Shown one piece after another: positions 1 to 8,628 of a stretch of 41,738 bases of DNA; the first letter of the stretch is position 1, and each line of letters starts with the position of its first letter. The stretch is from a virus: the IMG/VR virus record IMGVR_UViG_3300035670_000493, positions 1-41,738 of that record; one strand, given 5' to 3'. The position numbers and the translations under genes were made by a program. Below the pieces are notes generated by a model. The model had not been told where the DNA came from and did no database searches. It saw only the letters and a list, made by a program, of their open reading frames with translations.

Positions 1-127
1 GGTGGGGGCGGGTTTATTGATATTAGTAAAAATGATGGTCAGGCCATTACGGGAATGATTGTGTTTAAGGATTCTCTACTTGTATTTAAAACCAGATCAA
101 TTTATAAATTCTCTTTCAGTTCATCGG
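1..127. repeat. terminal direct repeat (circularising overlap)
   Basis: These bases are identical to 41612-41738. The reading frame of a tail gene passes through the overlap without a break (41612 minus 40709 is a multiple of three), so the window is a circular or circularly permuted genome of 41,611 bp cut at an arbitrary point. A 127-base overlap is a common assembler k-mer length, so this is more likely an assembly overlap than a biological terminal repeat. Confidence 0.95.
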
Positions 128-1017
128 GTCTTCCGCAGGTAGAACAGGTAAACCCAGGGATCGGGTGTATCGCACCTAGATCAATTGTCGCGGTTGAGAA
201 TGATGTATTCTTCGCTAGTGAGTTTGGGATTTACACCGTAGGTAATGAGGCAGGATTCTCGTTTGATGTACTAAGAACCAATGAGTTATCCGCTAAGGAG
301 AGGTCGCGCTATCAGACGATTGACCCTGCGTATATTCAAAATACCTCGGCGGTGTACGCTAAGGTTGCCAACAAGAATATAGTAATCTTTTCTTACACCC
401 CAAGCGGGTCAACCACCAACGAAAAAGCTCTCGTCTATGATCGTGAGAGGTTATCGTGGTATCCGTGGTCTAATATTAAAGCTAACTGCTGGGCTGTGTA
501 TAAAGACTCTACGGGGACGAACAGAGTCCTTTATGGCTGTGATGCTAGTGGGTATGTAAAAGAGGCTCTAACTGGATCTGATGACTTTGGAAGCTCAATC
601 TCTGCTAACTTCACACTCAAGTCAGTATCTTTTGAGGAGACTAACACTTATAAGAGGTTAAGATTCTTAGATATTTTACTTCGTCAACCCAGGGGAACGA
701 TCACGCTTTCAATTATTAAGGATGGAGTGGAGACAGTTAAAACAATTCCCCTGTCAACCATCTCTCCGTCTGTTAATTTTGGGCATTATGTGTTTACCGA
801 ATTTTTGTTTGGAGAGTCAGTGGGGACGGGAGTCTCCTCACAAGATACCAACTTACTAAGAACAGTGCGCCAGTTGTCAGACATAGGGGACGGGAGAAGT
901 TTTGCTCTAAAGTTTGAGAATAACTCAACGGCTACGTTTACACTTTTACTTTCTTATATGAACGCAAAGGGTCGCTCTGTCCGTTACCGCCACGCCGAGG
1001 ATATTGTGGCTACTTGA
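1..1017 (+). CDS. tail protein, C-terminal part (continues from 40709)
   Basis: Base 1 is the first base of a codon, and the gene really starts at ATG 40709, giving about 639 residues over the join. The first ATG inside the window (55) is internal. The visible part has repeated beta-type segments (VFKDSLLVFKTRSIYKFSF, NKNIVIFSY, RERLSWYPWSN) of the kind seen in beta-propeller-like tail hub or stabilisation proteins of podoviruses. It follows the head-tail connector gene directly. I infer a structural tail role such as nozzle or hub; no catalytic motif is visible. The stop at 1015-1017 is followed within 20 bases by promoter-leader unit A. Confidence 0.75.
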   Translation, partial: GGGGFIDISKNDGQAITGMIVFKDSLLVFKTRSIYKFSFSSSGLPQVEQVNPGIGCIAPRSIVAVENDVFFASEFGIYTVGNEAGFSFDVLRTNELSAKERSRYQTIDPAYIQNTSAVYAKVANKNIVIFSYTPSGSTTNEKALVYDRERLSWYPWSNIKANCWAVYKDSTGTNRVLYGCDASGYVKEALTGSDDFGSSISANFTLKSVSFEETNTYKRLRFLDILLRQPRGTITLSIIKDGVETVKTIPLSTISPSVNFGHYVFTEFLFGESVGTGVSSQDTNLLRTVRQLSDIGDGRSFALKFENNSTATFTLLLSYMNAKGRSVRYRHAEDIVAT

Positions 1018-1032
1018 TAATCGTAACCAAAG

Positions 1033-1096
1033 TGCTAAACTAGGATTAGCTACACAAGTAAATCACTTGCAGGCGACTCGAAAGAGTCGCTTTTTT
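1033..1096 (+). promoter_or_regulatory. promoter-leader-hairpin unit A
   Basis: An extended -10 box (TG-C-TAAACT, -10 at 1036-1041) is followed after 29 nt by AGGC (1071-1074). Then come a perfect hairpin (GCGACTC at 1073-1079, loop GAAA, GAGTCGC at 1084-1090) and six T. The same architecture and spacing occur at 7792 and 39938. Here the unit is separated from its downstream plus-strand gene (1319) by a minus-strand gene. It may also terminate the tail transcript. Confidence 0.75.
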
Positions 1097-1097
1097 G

Positions 1098-1280
1098 TTA
1101 TTTATAAGCAGGAGGAATACCCAATTTAACACTCTCCCCAGCAGAAGAGTAAAAACAACCAAAAGTTCCAGGCCCTTTATCCTCAACTGGAAGATAACAA
1201 AAATGCTCACCAGCAAAAATAGGCAATATGAAAAAGAAAATAATAAAGAAAACAATAATTAAAAGATTTATTAGCTTCAT
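1098..1280 (-). CDS. small secreted or membrane-anchored protein (moron candidate)
   Basis: This 60-residue protein starts with a short basic-polar end and a very hydrophobic segment (MKLINLLIIVFFIIFFFILP, then IFAG), a signal peptide or membrane anchor. A short tail with two Cys (GEHFCYLP and FGCFY) follows. It is the only minus-strand gene among the tail genes. A box TATAAT lies exactly six bases before the ATG, with no Shine-Dalgarno sequence, so it probably has its own leaderless transcript. An isolated, oppositely oriented, self-promoted gene among structural genes is typical of a moron. I infer an effect on the host envelope such as superinfection exclusion; that is not shown by sequence. 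Confidence 0.65.
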   Translation of the reverse strand: MKLINLLIIVFFIIFFFILPIFAGEHFCYLPVEDKGPGTFGCFYSSAGESVKLGIPPAYK

Positions 1281-1286
1281 AGGTAA

Positions 1287-1292
1287 ATTATA
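1287..1292 (-). promoter_or_regulatory. -10 box TATAAT six bases before ATG
   Basis: On the minus strand TATAAT, then TTACCT, then ATG. With the usual distance from -10 to transcription start, the first transcribed base would be the A of the start codon. Confidence 0.6.
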
Positions 1293-1318
1293 CCCTATAA
1301 GTCAAATAAGGAGGAAAT

Positions 1319-2383
1319 ATGGCGTTAAGAATGGGTAGTTGGGGACTTCCCGAGTTTGGTGTTACCGAGGCAATTGGTAATCTATTTGGTGCGCCAAGAA
1401 CTGCTCAAGGAGGAAGTAATCTAAATCTATCGGGAATGGCAAGTTCTACTCCTACTTATAACGGCCCAATCTCCTCACCAGGAGTCAACTACTCAACAGG
1501 AGGATCTGTACTAGGTGGATCTACTTATAAGTCGCCCACCCTTTCTAGTGGCGGAACCACAACCTCTCAACCAACCTATCAAGATCCATACGCCGGAGTT
1601 ACATCCTCAACCCAAGATGAAGCAGCCGCCCAACTTCAGGCTCTTAACACCGAATACGATCGCAATAAATCCGAGCTTGAGGCTCAACTAGCTCAAGCTG
1701 GAACCGCTAGGACTCAAGGACTCTCAAGTTTACAGGGAGCAGTGGACGAATATGGAAACCTAATTAAAAACCAACGCACTTCTGCCGAACAGTCAGCCGC
1801 TAAAAACATTCAGAGTGCAGGAAGCGCGGCTCGTCAAACCCAGGGGAAGAGTCGAAATATCTTACGCGCACTTGGGATTCTCTCAAGTAGTGCCGCAGGA
1901 GACATCCTCTCTCGTCCAATGACCGAGTTTGCAGGCCAAAGAGCAGAGATCAATCAAGCTACTACCGCCAGACTTCAACAGTTAGACGATGCGTTCGCTC
2001 AAAAGACATCTGAACACGCCAATCTAGTCGCTCAACTTGAGAGTCAATATGGAGATATTGTGGGGAGGATTCAATCTGACCTTCGTTTTTCTGACCGAGA
2101 ACGAGCAGATGCTATTGCGGCGGCTAATTCAGCTCTACTTTCAAGGTTGTCCGAGATTAAAATGGCGCAGGCTAACTGGCAGAACGAAATCAACGCCCAA
2201 AAGAACGCCCTAACTTCATCCGGAACTTCTCTCGCCAGCTTCACCAACCCCTCGGCTGACATTGGAGCGATCCAAAGCACCGCTCTTAACCCACAACAGC
2301 AATACAAGCCAGGTCAACAGGTGAGCATCTACGGGACAGACAAGAGGCTAAGCGACCTATATGGTTCTGGAGCGTTAGGATAA
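1319..2383 (+). CDS. Ala/Gln/Ser-rich coiled-coil virion protein
   Basis: A protein of 354 residues with an N-terminal Gly/Ser/Thr-rich low-complexity region (about 25-95), then a long alpha-helical, heptad-like region (about 100-300, rich in A, Q, E and R), and a short C-terminal tail. The start is ATG 1319 after AAGGAGGAAAT. It lies between the tail hub gene and the giant internal virion protein, 10 bp ahead of the latter. Position and composition suit an internal or ejection virion protein or a tail needle. I do not recognise a family and assign no specific function. Confidence 0.7.
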   Translation: MALRMGSWGLPEFGVTEAIGNLFGAPRTAQGGSNLNLSGMASSTPTYNGPISSPGVNYSTGGSVLGGSTYKSPTLSSGGTTTSQPTYQDPYAGVTSSTQDEAAAQLQALNTEYDRNKSELEAQLAQAGTARTQGLSSLQGAVDEYGNLIKNQRTSAEQSAAKNIQSAGSAARQTQGKSRNILRALGILSSSAAGDILSRPMTEFAGQRAEINQATTARLQQLDDAFAQKTSEHANLVAQLESQYGDIVGRIQSDLRFSDRERADAIAAANSALLSRLSEIKMAQANWQNEINAQKNALTSSGTSLASFTNPSADIGAIQSTALNPQQQYKPGQQVSIYGTDKRLSDLYGSGALG

Positions 2384-2393
2384 GGAGGTACTT

Positions 2394-5300
2394 GTGGCCT
2401 CTCTAGTAGACTTTTACAAACAAAAACTGGCTCCAAAGATCAGCAACTTCGTTAATACTCTCGATCGCGATAAGAGCATGGAGGGTTTTCAGATCGCCCC
2501 TGGTGGAATTAGGGGTGGTGTAGAGAGGGTGAGTCAAGCGTTTCGTACAAACCCACAACAGTTTAATGTGTTGTCCCCTACGGCTCAAAGAATAGGGATC
2601 AGGGGATTTGAACAAGACGTCAAACCGCAACTAAAAAGCCCACTAGCTAGAACTTTAACCAACGTAGGTACTAACATACTCAAAGTAGGTGAATCGGCCG
2701 GTACAGACGTTTCTACGGGCTTACAGCGCACATTTAAAGGAGATGTGGCGGCAGGACTAGCACAGACAGCTAGGGGTGGTGGAAAGTATGCTACTTTAGC
2801 TCCCCCATTCTTACCCACAACCCTTACGACTACTACCGCCGCCTCATTAGATCAGCCTGTTGGCAAGAACGATGTATTGAGACGAGCCGGAACGGGATTT
2901 TTTGAGGGATACACCGGAGTTAAGCCAACTGATGTTGGGATACAGAGTAAAAACATAAACGTTTTTGGAGCCGAGTTTGACCCACTACAATCAGCCGCCG
3001 GTATGGTTGGGTTTGTTAAAAACCCACTTAATAAACAACTATTCAAAGCAACCGAAGCGATCCTACCAGGAGCGAGTAAAAAACTTACAACCTGGTTAGG
3101 AGTAACAGCTAGTAGGGGTGGATTAGAAAATATCTTACTTAACCTCCCAGAGAAGCCAGAGAACATGACCGACATGGAAAAGGTGTCATGGATGGTACAA
3201 AACGGTGTAGCTGGGGGAGTACAAGAAATAGTTGGTAGAGGCGTTCTGGGTGGACTTAGTAAAGCGGCCGATGTGACTGGTATAAATAAAGCTGTATCTA
3301 AGGGTGCAGAGTTAAGTAAAAAAGAACTGACCAAAATGTTTGATGCTATGGCAGAGTTTAAGCGCAAAGCTACTATTCCTGTGAGTAAACCTGGATTTGG
3401 AGCTAAACTAGGTCAGACAATAACAGAACCAATGTGGAAATGGGAGATGGGGATGGTAGACGACGGATCAATGCAGAGGTTTGAATCAACCATAGACACC
3501 CCCAAACTAGCAGTAGAGCCAACCCTTTCACCAGAGACTAATCAGTTTATGCAGGCAGTTAGAAATAAGTTTCCTGGATTAGATGAGAACTTAACCAATA
3601 CTTATGCCAGGAAAATAGCAGATCTACAAGGTAGTAAAGACATTAAAGTTCAACACATTGCAGAGGCGGTACAATACACTAATCCTAGTTATACCCCACC
3701 TAACTTTGTTAATACCTCAAGACTATTCGACAAAACTGGTAGAAACTCTAACTTTACAGGCAATGAAATGTATGACCGCCAGATAGAAGTTGGGGCAACC
3801 ACCGGACTAGACCCAGAGTTGCCAAAGTTATTCAAAAAAATATCCTCAAAGTTAGAAAATATACCACCAGAAACGAAACAATTTCTAGACGCCCTTATCA
3901 ATAAAAAGTTTAATACCAACGAACTAACAGTACCTCAATTAAAAGAACTTGACTCGATAATAACTAGGGCGGGAAAGAATTTAACCCCACAAAGTATATC
4001 TAAAGCACTATCTCCCCAACCAGACCTCCTCACAGAAGCCCGTCCAACAGAATATCAGAAATATAAAGAAGTTATAAAAAAGTACCAAAGAAGCGAAGAT
4101 GGGCTTGTATCAAAGATGTTTTCAGATCAGAGAGTAAGAGAGAAGCAGAAGGGGTTCAAAAAAGTTGACTATACCAAAGAAGAGTTTGGTAACTTCTTAA
4201 AAAATAATAGTAAGTACAAAAGTATTTACGATAATTGGGTTAAGAGTGGGTACGATCCTCAGTTAAAACCTAGTGTGGACAGAATAGATCCGAAAAAGGG
4301 ATATTCGCTAGACAATATCCAGGTTGGTACATGGGCAGAAAATGATATTAAGGGTAGGGGGGAAATGAGGATTACTCAAGGAAAACCAATCGTTCAGCTA
4401 GATAAAGATGGAAATGTAATTAAAATACACAGATCGTTAAGCGACGCGGCAGATGAAACTGGTCTTAATTTTAGAAGCATCTCTAATGCTGCACTCGGAT
4501 CAAGGGGAGTAAAGTCAACGGGCGGGTACTCTTGGAGATATGCAACTCCCGATGAAATCTCACCCTCCCTCTACAACCAAGCTAAGGGAGAACCAAAGAT
4601 AGTTACCCCCATCCGTAGACCATTAAAAGAGGTGTATGCGGAGAAACTTACAGGAGTAACCAGAGAAGAACCCCAAATAAAACCCCAGGAAGCGCAAACA
4701 CAAGGTACGTTATTAGAAGCTCCGAAGCCAGTTGTTTCATCTGACTCTATTTTATCACTTCCACAAGGAGAGATTAAGACTTATTCCCCAGCTCAAGCAA
4801 AATCCAGATTCAAACAATCTGGTAAAACAATACCATTTGTGACAAAACTAAAACCAGGAGAAACTCCCATTACTATTCCAAGTGGGGGAGTAACTGGTAA
4901 ACAACTATATCAAGAGGGGACTCCAATTACCGAGAAACAAGCAATAGATCAATGGGACAAAGCGGTTGCCGACTATGCAAACGGAATCACTAGAACAAAA
5001 AGGTCTGTATCAGTAGAGCCAACAATAAAAACTATTTCTAGTATTTCAGACAAGAGCGCAAAATTAAAAGTACAAAACCAAAAGAAACTCGATGATGAAT
5101 GGCAGAAAGCAGTCTTTGGAGAAGCTCAAACTAGAACCGCTAGACAAGCAGAAAAAGACCTTGAGAAAGCTATCAAGACAAGCACTAACGAGGCTACGTT
5201 CAAACTCGATACGGCAGACTCGTGGAAAGATAAAAACGCCCTATCACTAGGGACTGAAACAATGGATAGAAACTTCGAGGATATTATGGGTAAGCAAGCC

Positions 5301-7772
5301 CCAGAGTTAAAAAGAAAATTACTTGAACCAGTTTACAAGTCAGAAGCACAACGCACTAAATTCTTAAATACTGAACGTGAGCAGATCAAAAAACTTGGAA
5401 TTAAAGCTGGCAGTAAAGAGTCATCCCTTGTACAAGAGTATGGAGAGGGTAACATAACCAGAGAGCAACTGGCTCAAAAGACAAATAATCCAGATAAGAT
5501 AATTAAAGCAAGTGAGTTTATTCGTGGTAAGTATGATGAGTATTTAGGACAGTTAAACAAAGTTCTAACCAGAAATGGATATGAGCCAATCCCAAAGAGA
5601 TCAGACTACTTCCACCACTTCCAAGAGCTTACTGGAGCATTTGATTTACTGGGAGTATCGCTTAAAGCACAGGATTTACCAACAGATATAAACGGACTAA
5701 CGGCAGACTTCAAGCCAGGTAAAACATTCTTCTCAGCTGCACTACAGCGACTTGGTGGAGAATACAAAAGTGATGCAATAGGCGGTATTGATAAATATCT
5801 TGAGGGAGCTAGTAATCAAATCTATCATACAGATAATATCCAAGCCCTAAGATCATTTGAAACAGCACTGAGAGAAAAGTTTGCAGGGACTAATCACTTG
5901 AGTAATTTTGTGGCTAACCTTTCTGAGTACACAAACGGGATCGCTGGTAAGAAATCAATGATTGATCGAGCGGCTGAAAGTATTGTGGGTCGTGGTATTT
6001 ACGGGGCTGCTACTGGTCTCAAGAGACAAGTAGGGGCAAACATGGTAGGAGCGAACGTATCCTCAGCCCTTACTAACTTTATTCCCCTAACTCAAACTCT
6101 TGCTACTACCGACAAAGGCTCTGTACTTAACGCAATCATGGCAACGATTAAGAACGTGGGCAAAGATGATGGATTTATCCAAGCGTCTGATTTTCTTACT
6201 ACTAGACATGGAACAGACAGACTAGCCAAATCATTATATGAGAATGTGGCCGATAAAGCTGGGTGGTTATTTAAGAACGTAGATAGCTTTGTATCTCAGG
6301 TAGTTACTAGGTCGAAGTATCTTGAGGGGATTAAGAAGGGAATGAGCGAATCTGATGCTATGGATTATGCAAACTCATGGGCTAAGAAACTTATGGCGGG
6401 TCGTGGAAAGGGTGAAATGCCAACCCTATTTAACTCTCAAACTCTTGGAGCTATAACACAATTCCAGCTTGAAGTTAAAAATCAACTATCTTTTATGGCT
6501 AAGGATATTCCTAGAAACTTCGACAAGGTAGGGGCAGCATCGGCGATAGCTCAACTATTCTTATATGGATACCTGTTTAACAACCTTTACGAAAAGATGA
6601 CAGGTCGCAGGCCAGCATTTGATCCTATCGGCGTAGGACAAAGAACTTATGAGGACTACACCAACCCAGATATGAAAAAGGGTCAGGCAACCAAAAATCT
6701 AGTCAAAAACGTGTCCGATCAACTACCATTTGTTTCCACCTTCACCGGTGGAAGACTACCAATCACATCTGCCATACCAAACCCAATGAAAGTCGTGTCG
6801 GGGGAGTCAACAATCGGTAAGGAACTAACCAAACCATTACAGTTTATTTTACCCACAGGTGGTGGACAGATCAAAAAGACTTATGAGGGTATTAAGGCAT
6901 ACAACCAGGGCGCATCTACAACCCCGAGTGGGAATGTTAGGTTTACGATCCCCCAAACTCCAGCCAATAGAATAAGAACTGCTTTATTTGGGCAGTGGTC
7001 TACCCCAGAGGCACAAAAATATTTACGAGAGGGTCAAACTCCATTAGGAGAAAAACAATCAGAGTTATTTATGCAGAGTAAAGATAAACAGGTTCTGTTT
7101 GACAAGATCAGGAGTAACCAGTTATCTGAAAGACAACTTACTGCCGTAAAAGATACTCTAAAAAAGAATAATGTGGGATCAGCTACAGTAACCGGAGGTA
7201 AATATGTCTACATGGATGACTCCACGGGGGACATAAAAACAATTGATACCTCAAAAGTCTCCTCCATGCCCACCTCTACCCGCTACGATCAGGTTAAAAA
7301 AGAGCAAGAGAAGTGGAAACTGGCAGATGATATTCTCAAGTTAAGCCCACAGGATCAATCTACAGCCTTCAAAGAACTGGGGATTGCCAAAGAGGATGCT
7401 AGTTACTATTCGGTCGCTACAAACGATACTGTAGCCAAATACGCCTATGTCCAGGACCAAGTACAGGGTGCGAGAAACTACCAAGAGTTCTTGCAAAAAG
7501 CCATTCCTTTAATGAGAGAAGTCAATGGGAAAGCTATTTTATCTTCAAGCGTGATTGACGAGCTTTATAACAACGACGTAATCACCTCGGCTCAAAAGAA
7601 ACAGCTCAAGAGTATTGATTTTTCGGGGGCTAAACCTAAGCTAAAATCATCTGGGACTACAAAGGCTAAGTATGTTAAGGCAGTTATGCCCAAGAGTGTT
7701 AAAACCAGTTTACCTAAAGTTAAACGAATCAGAACCAAACGATATAAGTTAGTAATCCCGAAGGTTAAATAA
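2394..7772 (+). CDS. giant internal virion (ejection-type) protein with embedded homing endonuclease
   Basis: A protein of 1,792 residues starting at GTG 2394 after AAGGAGG. Most of it is hydrophilic and helical, with a few mildly hydrophobic stretches (for example 145-155 and around 1365-1395). The C-terminus is strongly basic (RTKRYKLVIPKVK). Length, position after the tail genes and composition resemble the very large internal proteins that short-tailed phages eject into the cell; this is inference. Residues about 555-717 are clearly foreign: a complete HNH plus NUMOD1-type homing endonuclease lies in frame (separate entry). Without it the protein would be about 1,630 residues. No transglycosylase, protease or polymerase motif is obvious. 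Confidence 0.8.
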   Translation: MASLVDFYKQKLAPKISNFVNTLDRDKSMEGFQIAPGGIRGGVERVSQAFRTNPQQFNVLSPTAQRIGIRGFEQDVKPQLKSPLARTLTNVGTNILKVGESAGTDVSTGLQRTFKGDVAAGLAQTARGGGKYATLAPPFLPTTLTTTTAASLDQPVGKNDVLRRAGTGFFEGYTGVKPTDVGIQSKNINVFGAEFDPLQSAAGMVGFVKNPLNKQLFKATEAILPGASKKLTTWLGVTASRGGLENILLNLPEKPENMTDMEKVSWMVQNGVAGGVQEIVGRGVLGGLSKAADVTGINKAVSKGAELSKKELTKMFDAMAEFKRKATIPVSKPGFGAKLGQTITEPMWKWEMGMVDDGSMQRFESTIDTPKLAVEPTLSPETNQFMQAVRNKFPGLDENLTNTYARKIADLQGSKDIKVQHIAEAVQYTNPSYTPPNFVNTSRLFDKTGRNSNFTGNEMYDRQIEVGATTGLDPELPKLFKKISSKLENIPPETKQFLDALINKKFNTNELTVPQLKELDSIITRAGKNLTPQSISKALSPQPDLLTEARPTEYQKYKEVIKKYQRSEDGLVSKMFSDQRVREKQKGFKKVDYTKEEFGNFLKNNSKYKSIYDNWVKSGYDPQLKPSVDRIDPKKGYSLDNIQVGTWAENDIKGRGEMRITQGKPIVQLDKDGNVIKIHRSLSDAADETGLNFRSISNAALGSRGVKSTGGYSWRYATPDEISPSLYNQAKGEPKIVTPIRRPLKEVYAEKLTGVTREEPQIKPQEAQTQGTLLEAPKPVVSSDSILSLPQGEIKTYSPAQAKSRFKQSGKTIPFVTKLKPGETPITIPSGGVTGKQLYQEGTPITEKQAIDQWDKAVADYANGITRTKRSVSVEPTIKTISSISDKSAKLKVQNQKKLDDEWQKAVFGEAQTRTARQAEKDLEKAIKTSTNEATFKLDTADSWKDKNALSLGTETMDRNFEDIMGKQAPELKRKLLEPVYKSEAQRTKFLNTEREQIKKLGIKAGSKESSLVQEYGEGNITREQLAQKTNNPDKIIKASEFIRGKYDEYLGQLNKVLTRNGYEPIPKRSDYFHHFQELTGAFDLLGVSLKAQDLPTDINGLTADFKPGKTFFSAALQRLGGEYKSDAIGGIDKYLEGASNQIYHTDNIQALRSFETALREKFAGTNHLSNFVANLSEYTNGIAGKKSMIDRAAESIVGRGIYGAATGLKRQVGANMVGANVSSALTNFIPLTQTLATTDKGSVLNAIMATIKNVGKDDGFIQASDFLTTRHGTDRLAKSLYENVADKAGWLFKNVDSFVSQVVTRSKYLEGIKKGMSESDAMDYANSWAKKLMAGRGKGEMPTLFNSQTLGAITQFQLEVKNQLSFMAKDIPRNFDKVGAASAIAQLFLYGYLFNNLYEKMTGRRPAFDPIGVGQRTYEDYTNPDMKKGQATKNLVKNVSDQLPFVSTFTGGRLPITSAIPNPMKVVSGESTIGKELTKPLQFILPTGGGQIKKTYEGIKAYNQGASTTPSGNVRFTIPQTPANRIRTALFGQWSTPEAQKYLREGQTPLGEKQSELFMQSKDKQVLFDKIRSNQLSERQLTAVKDTLKKNNVGSATVTGGKYVYMDDSTGDIKTIDTSKVSSMPTSTRYDQVKKEQEKWKLADDILKLSPQDQSTAFKELGIAKEDASYYSVATNDTVAKYAYVQDQVQGARNYQEFLQKAIPLMREVNGKAILSSSVIDELYNNDVITSAQKKQLKSIDFSGAKPKLKSSGTTKAKYVKAVMPKSVKTSLPKVKRIRTKRYKLVIPKVK
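4056..4547 (+). mobile_element. in-frame HNH/NUMOD1 homing endonuclease domain
   Basis: This segment encodes residues about 555-717 of the internal virion protein. It has the hallmarks of a free-standing phage HNH endonuclease: an N-terminal SEDGLVSKMFSDQR stretch, then KSGYDPQLKPSVDRIDPKKG and YSLDNIQVGTW (HNH core, P626 to about W645). A NUMOD1-like DNA-binding module follows (KPIVQLDKDGNV to GGYSWRY, 663-715). No intein splice residues are evident at the edges (no leading Cys/Ser block, no terminal His-Asn), so it appears to stay in the mature protein. The edges are approximate. Confidence 0.8.
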
Positions 7773-7791
7773 TGCAACCCGTAGACAAAAG

Positions 7792-7853
7792 TGGTAATAT
7801 ATTATTAGCTAATCTAGTAACAACCTAGCAGGCAACCGAGAGGTTGTCTTTTT
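7792..7853 (+). promoter_or_regulatory. promoter-leader-hairpin unit B
   Basis: Extended -10 (TG-G-TAATAT, -10 at 7795-7800), exactly 29 nt, AGGC at 7830-7833, then a seven-pair hairpin (GGCAACC, loop GAGA, GGTTGTC, 7831-7848) and five T. GGTATAAGGAGG follows and supplies the ribosome binding site for the fibre gene at 7871. Confidence 0.75.
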
Positions 7854-7870
7854 GGTATAAGGAGGTCAAT

Positions 7871-8626
7871 TTGGCAGTAACTTTTCATCAGAAGTCAGCA
7901 GGGAACTCTGCAACAACCACTCTCGCAAGCGGGGTCACAAACTCTGATACATCGTTTCCCTTAGTTTCAGATACCAACTTCCTTTCGGGTGGAGGAATGG
8001 TTATTGTGGACGAGGGAGAGGCAACCGAAGAACTAGCTTATTACACTGGTAAATCCGGTGGTGCTTTAACTGTTCCTTTGGCTAACCGCGGACTAGAAGG
8101 TGGGAGCGCACAGGCTCACGCTTCTGGGGCTACAGTTAAAGGTATTTTCTCGGCTGATATGTGGAACAACGTCATTGAAACTCTTGCTAATGGGTTTAGT
8201 GCAACTGATGGGACACTAGACACTACAAAAGTCGTAGCTATGACTGGAGATCAAACGGTGGCCGGAGCTAAAACATTTTCCTCCGTAGTAGCCACATCTG
8301 CTGGTATTAAAAATACTCCTCGCATAGTCACAACCACCGACGACGCAACAGCAGAGATAAACACAGATATAACTGACCAATACCAACTCACGGCAGTTGC
8401 TAACGCTACAACATTTACAGTGACAGGAACGCCAGTAGCAGGCCAGAAACTAATCGTAAGAATTAAAGATGCTGGAGTTGCTAAGGGACTAACCTGGACA
8501 GGCTTTACTAACCGTGGAGCTACAGCACCAACTACTACCGTAGCAGGCAAAACGCACTATGTAGGATGTATCTATAACGCAACCGCATCTACCTGGGACG
8601 TAGTGGCTGCAATAGTGGAGAGCTAA
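7871..8626 (+). CDS. tail fibre / virion surface protein
   Basis: The start chosen is TTG 7871, ten bases after the first G of AAGGAGG; a longer reading from 7844 would begin inside the hairpin. The product is about 251 residues, Thr/Ala/Gly/Val-rich. An N-terminal module (TTTLASGVTNSDTSFPLVSD, EELAYYTGKSGG, LANRGLEGG) resembles N-terminal attachment modules seen in phage fibre proteins. The rest is beta-rich (DQTVAGAKTFSSVV is a common fibre motif). It opens the fibre operon that continues to the endolysin. Role: distal tail or fibre component. Confidence 0.7.
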   Translation: MAVTFHQKSAGNSATTTLASGVTNSDTSFPLVSDTNFLSGGGMVIVDEGEATEELAYYTGKSGGALTVPLANRGLEGGSAQAHASGATVKGIFSADMWNNVIETLANGFSATDGTLDTTKVVAMTGDQTVAGAKTFSSVVATSAGIKNTPRIVTTTDDATAEINTDITDQYQLTAVANATTFTVTGTPVAGQKLIVRIKDAGVAKGLTWTGFTNRGATAPTTTVAGKTHYVGCIYNATASTWDVVAAIVES

Positions 8627-8628
8627 TT

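Noticed and set aside
2852-3367. 171-codon minus-strand frame inside the internal virion protein gene
   Set aside because: The opposite strand codes a continuous large protein; the minus frame has low-complexity Pro/Ser/Leu composition, no ribosome site and no neighbours.
2394-7772. Intein in the giant virion protein
   Set aside because: The embedded endonuclease has no leading Cys/Ser splice block, no block F/G and no terminal His-Asn pair.
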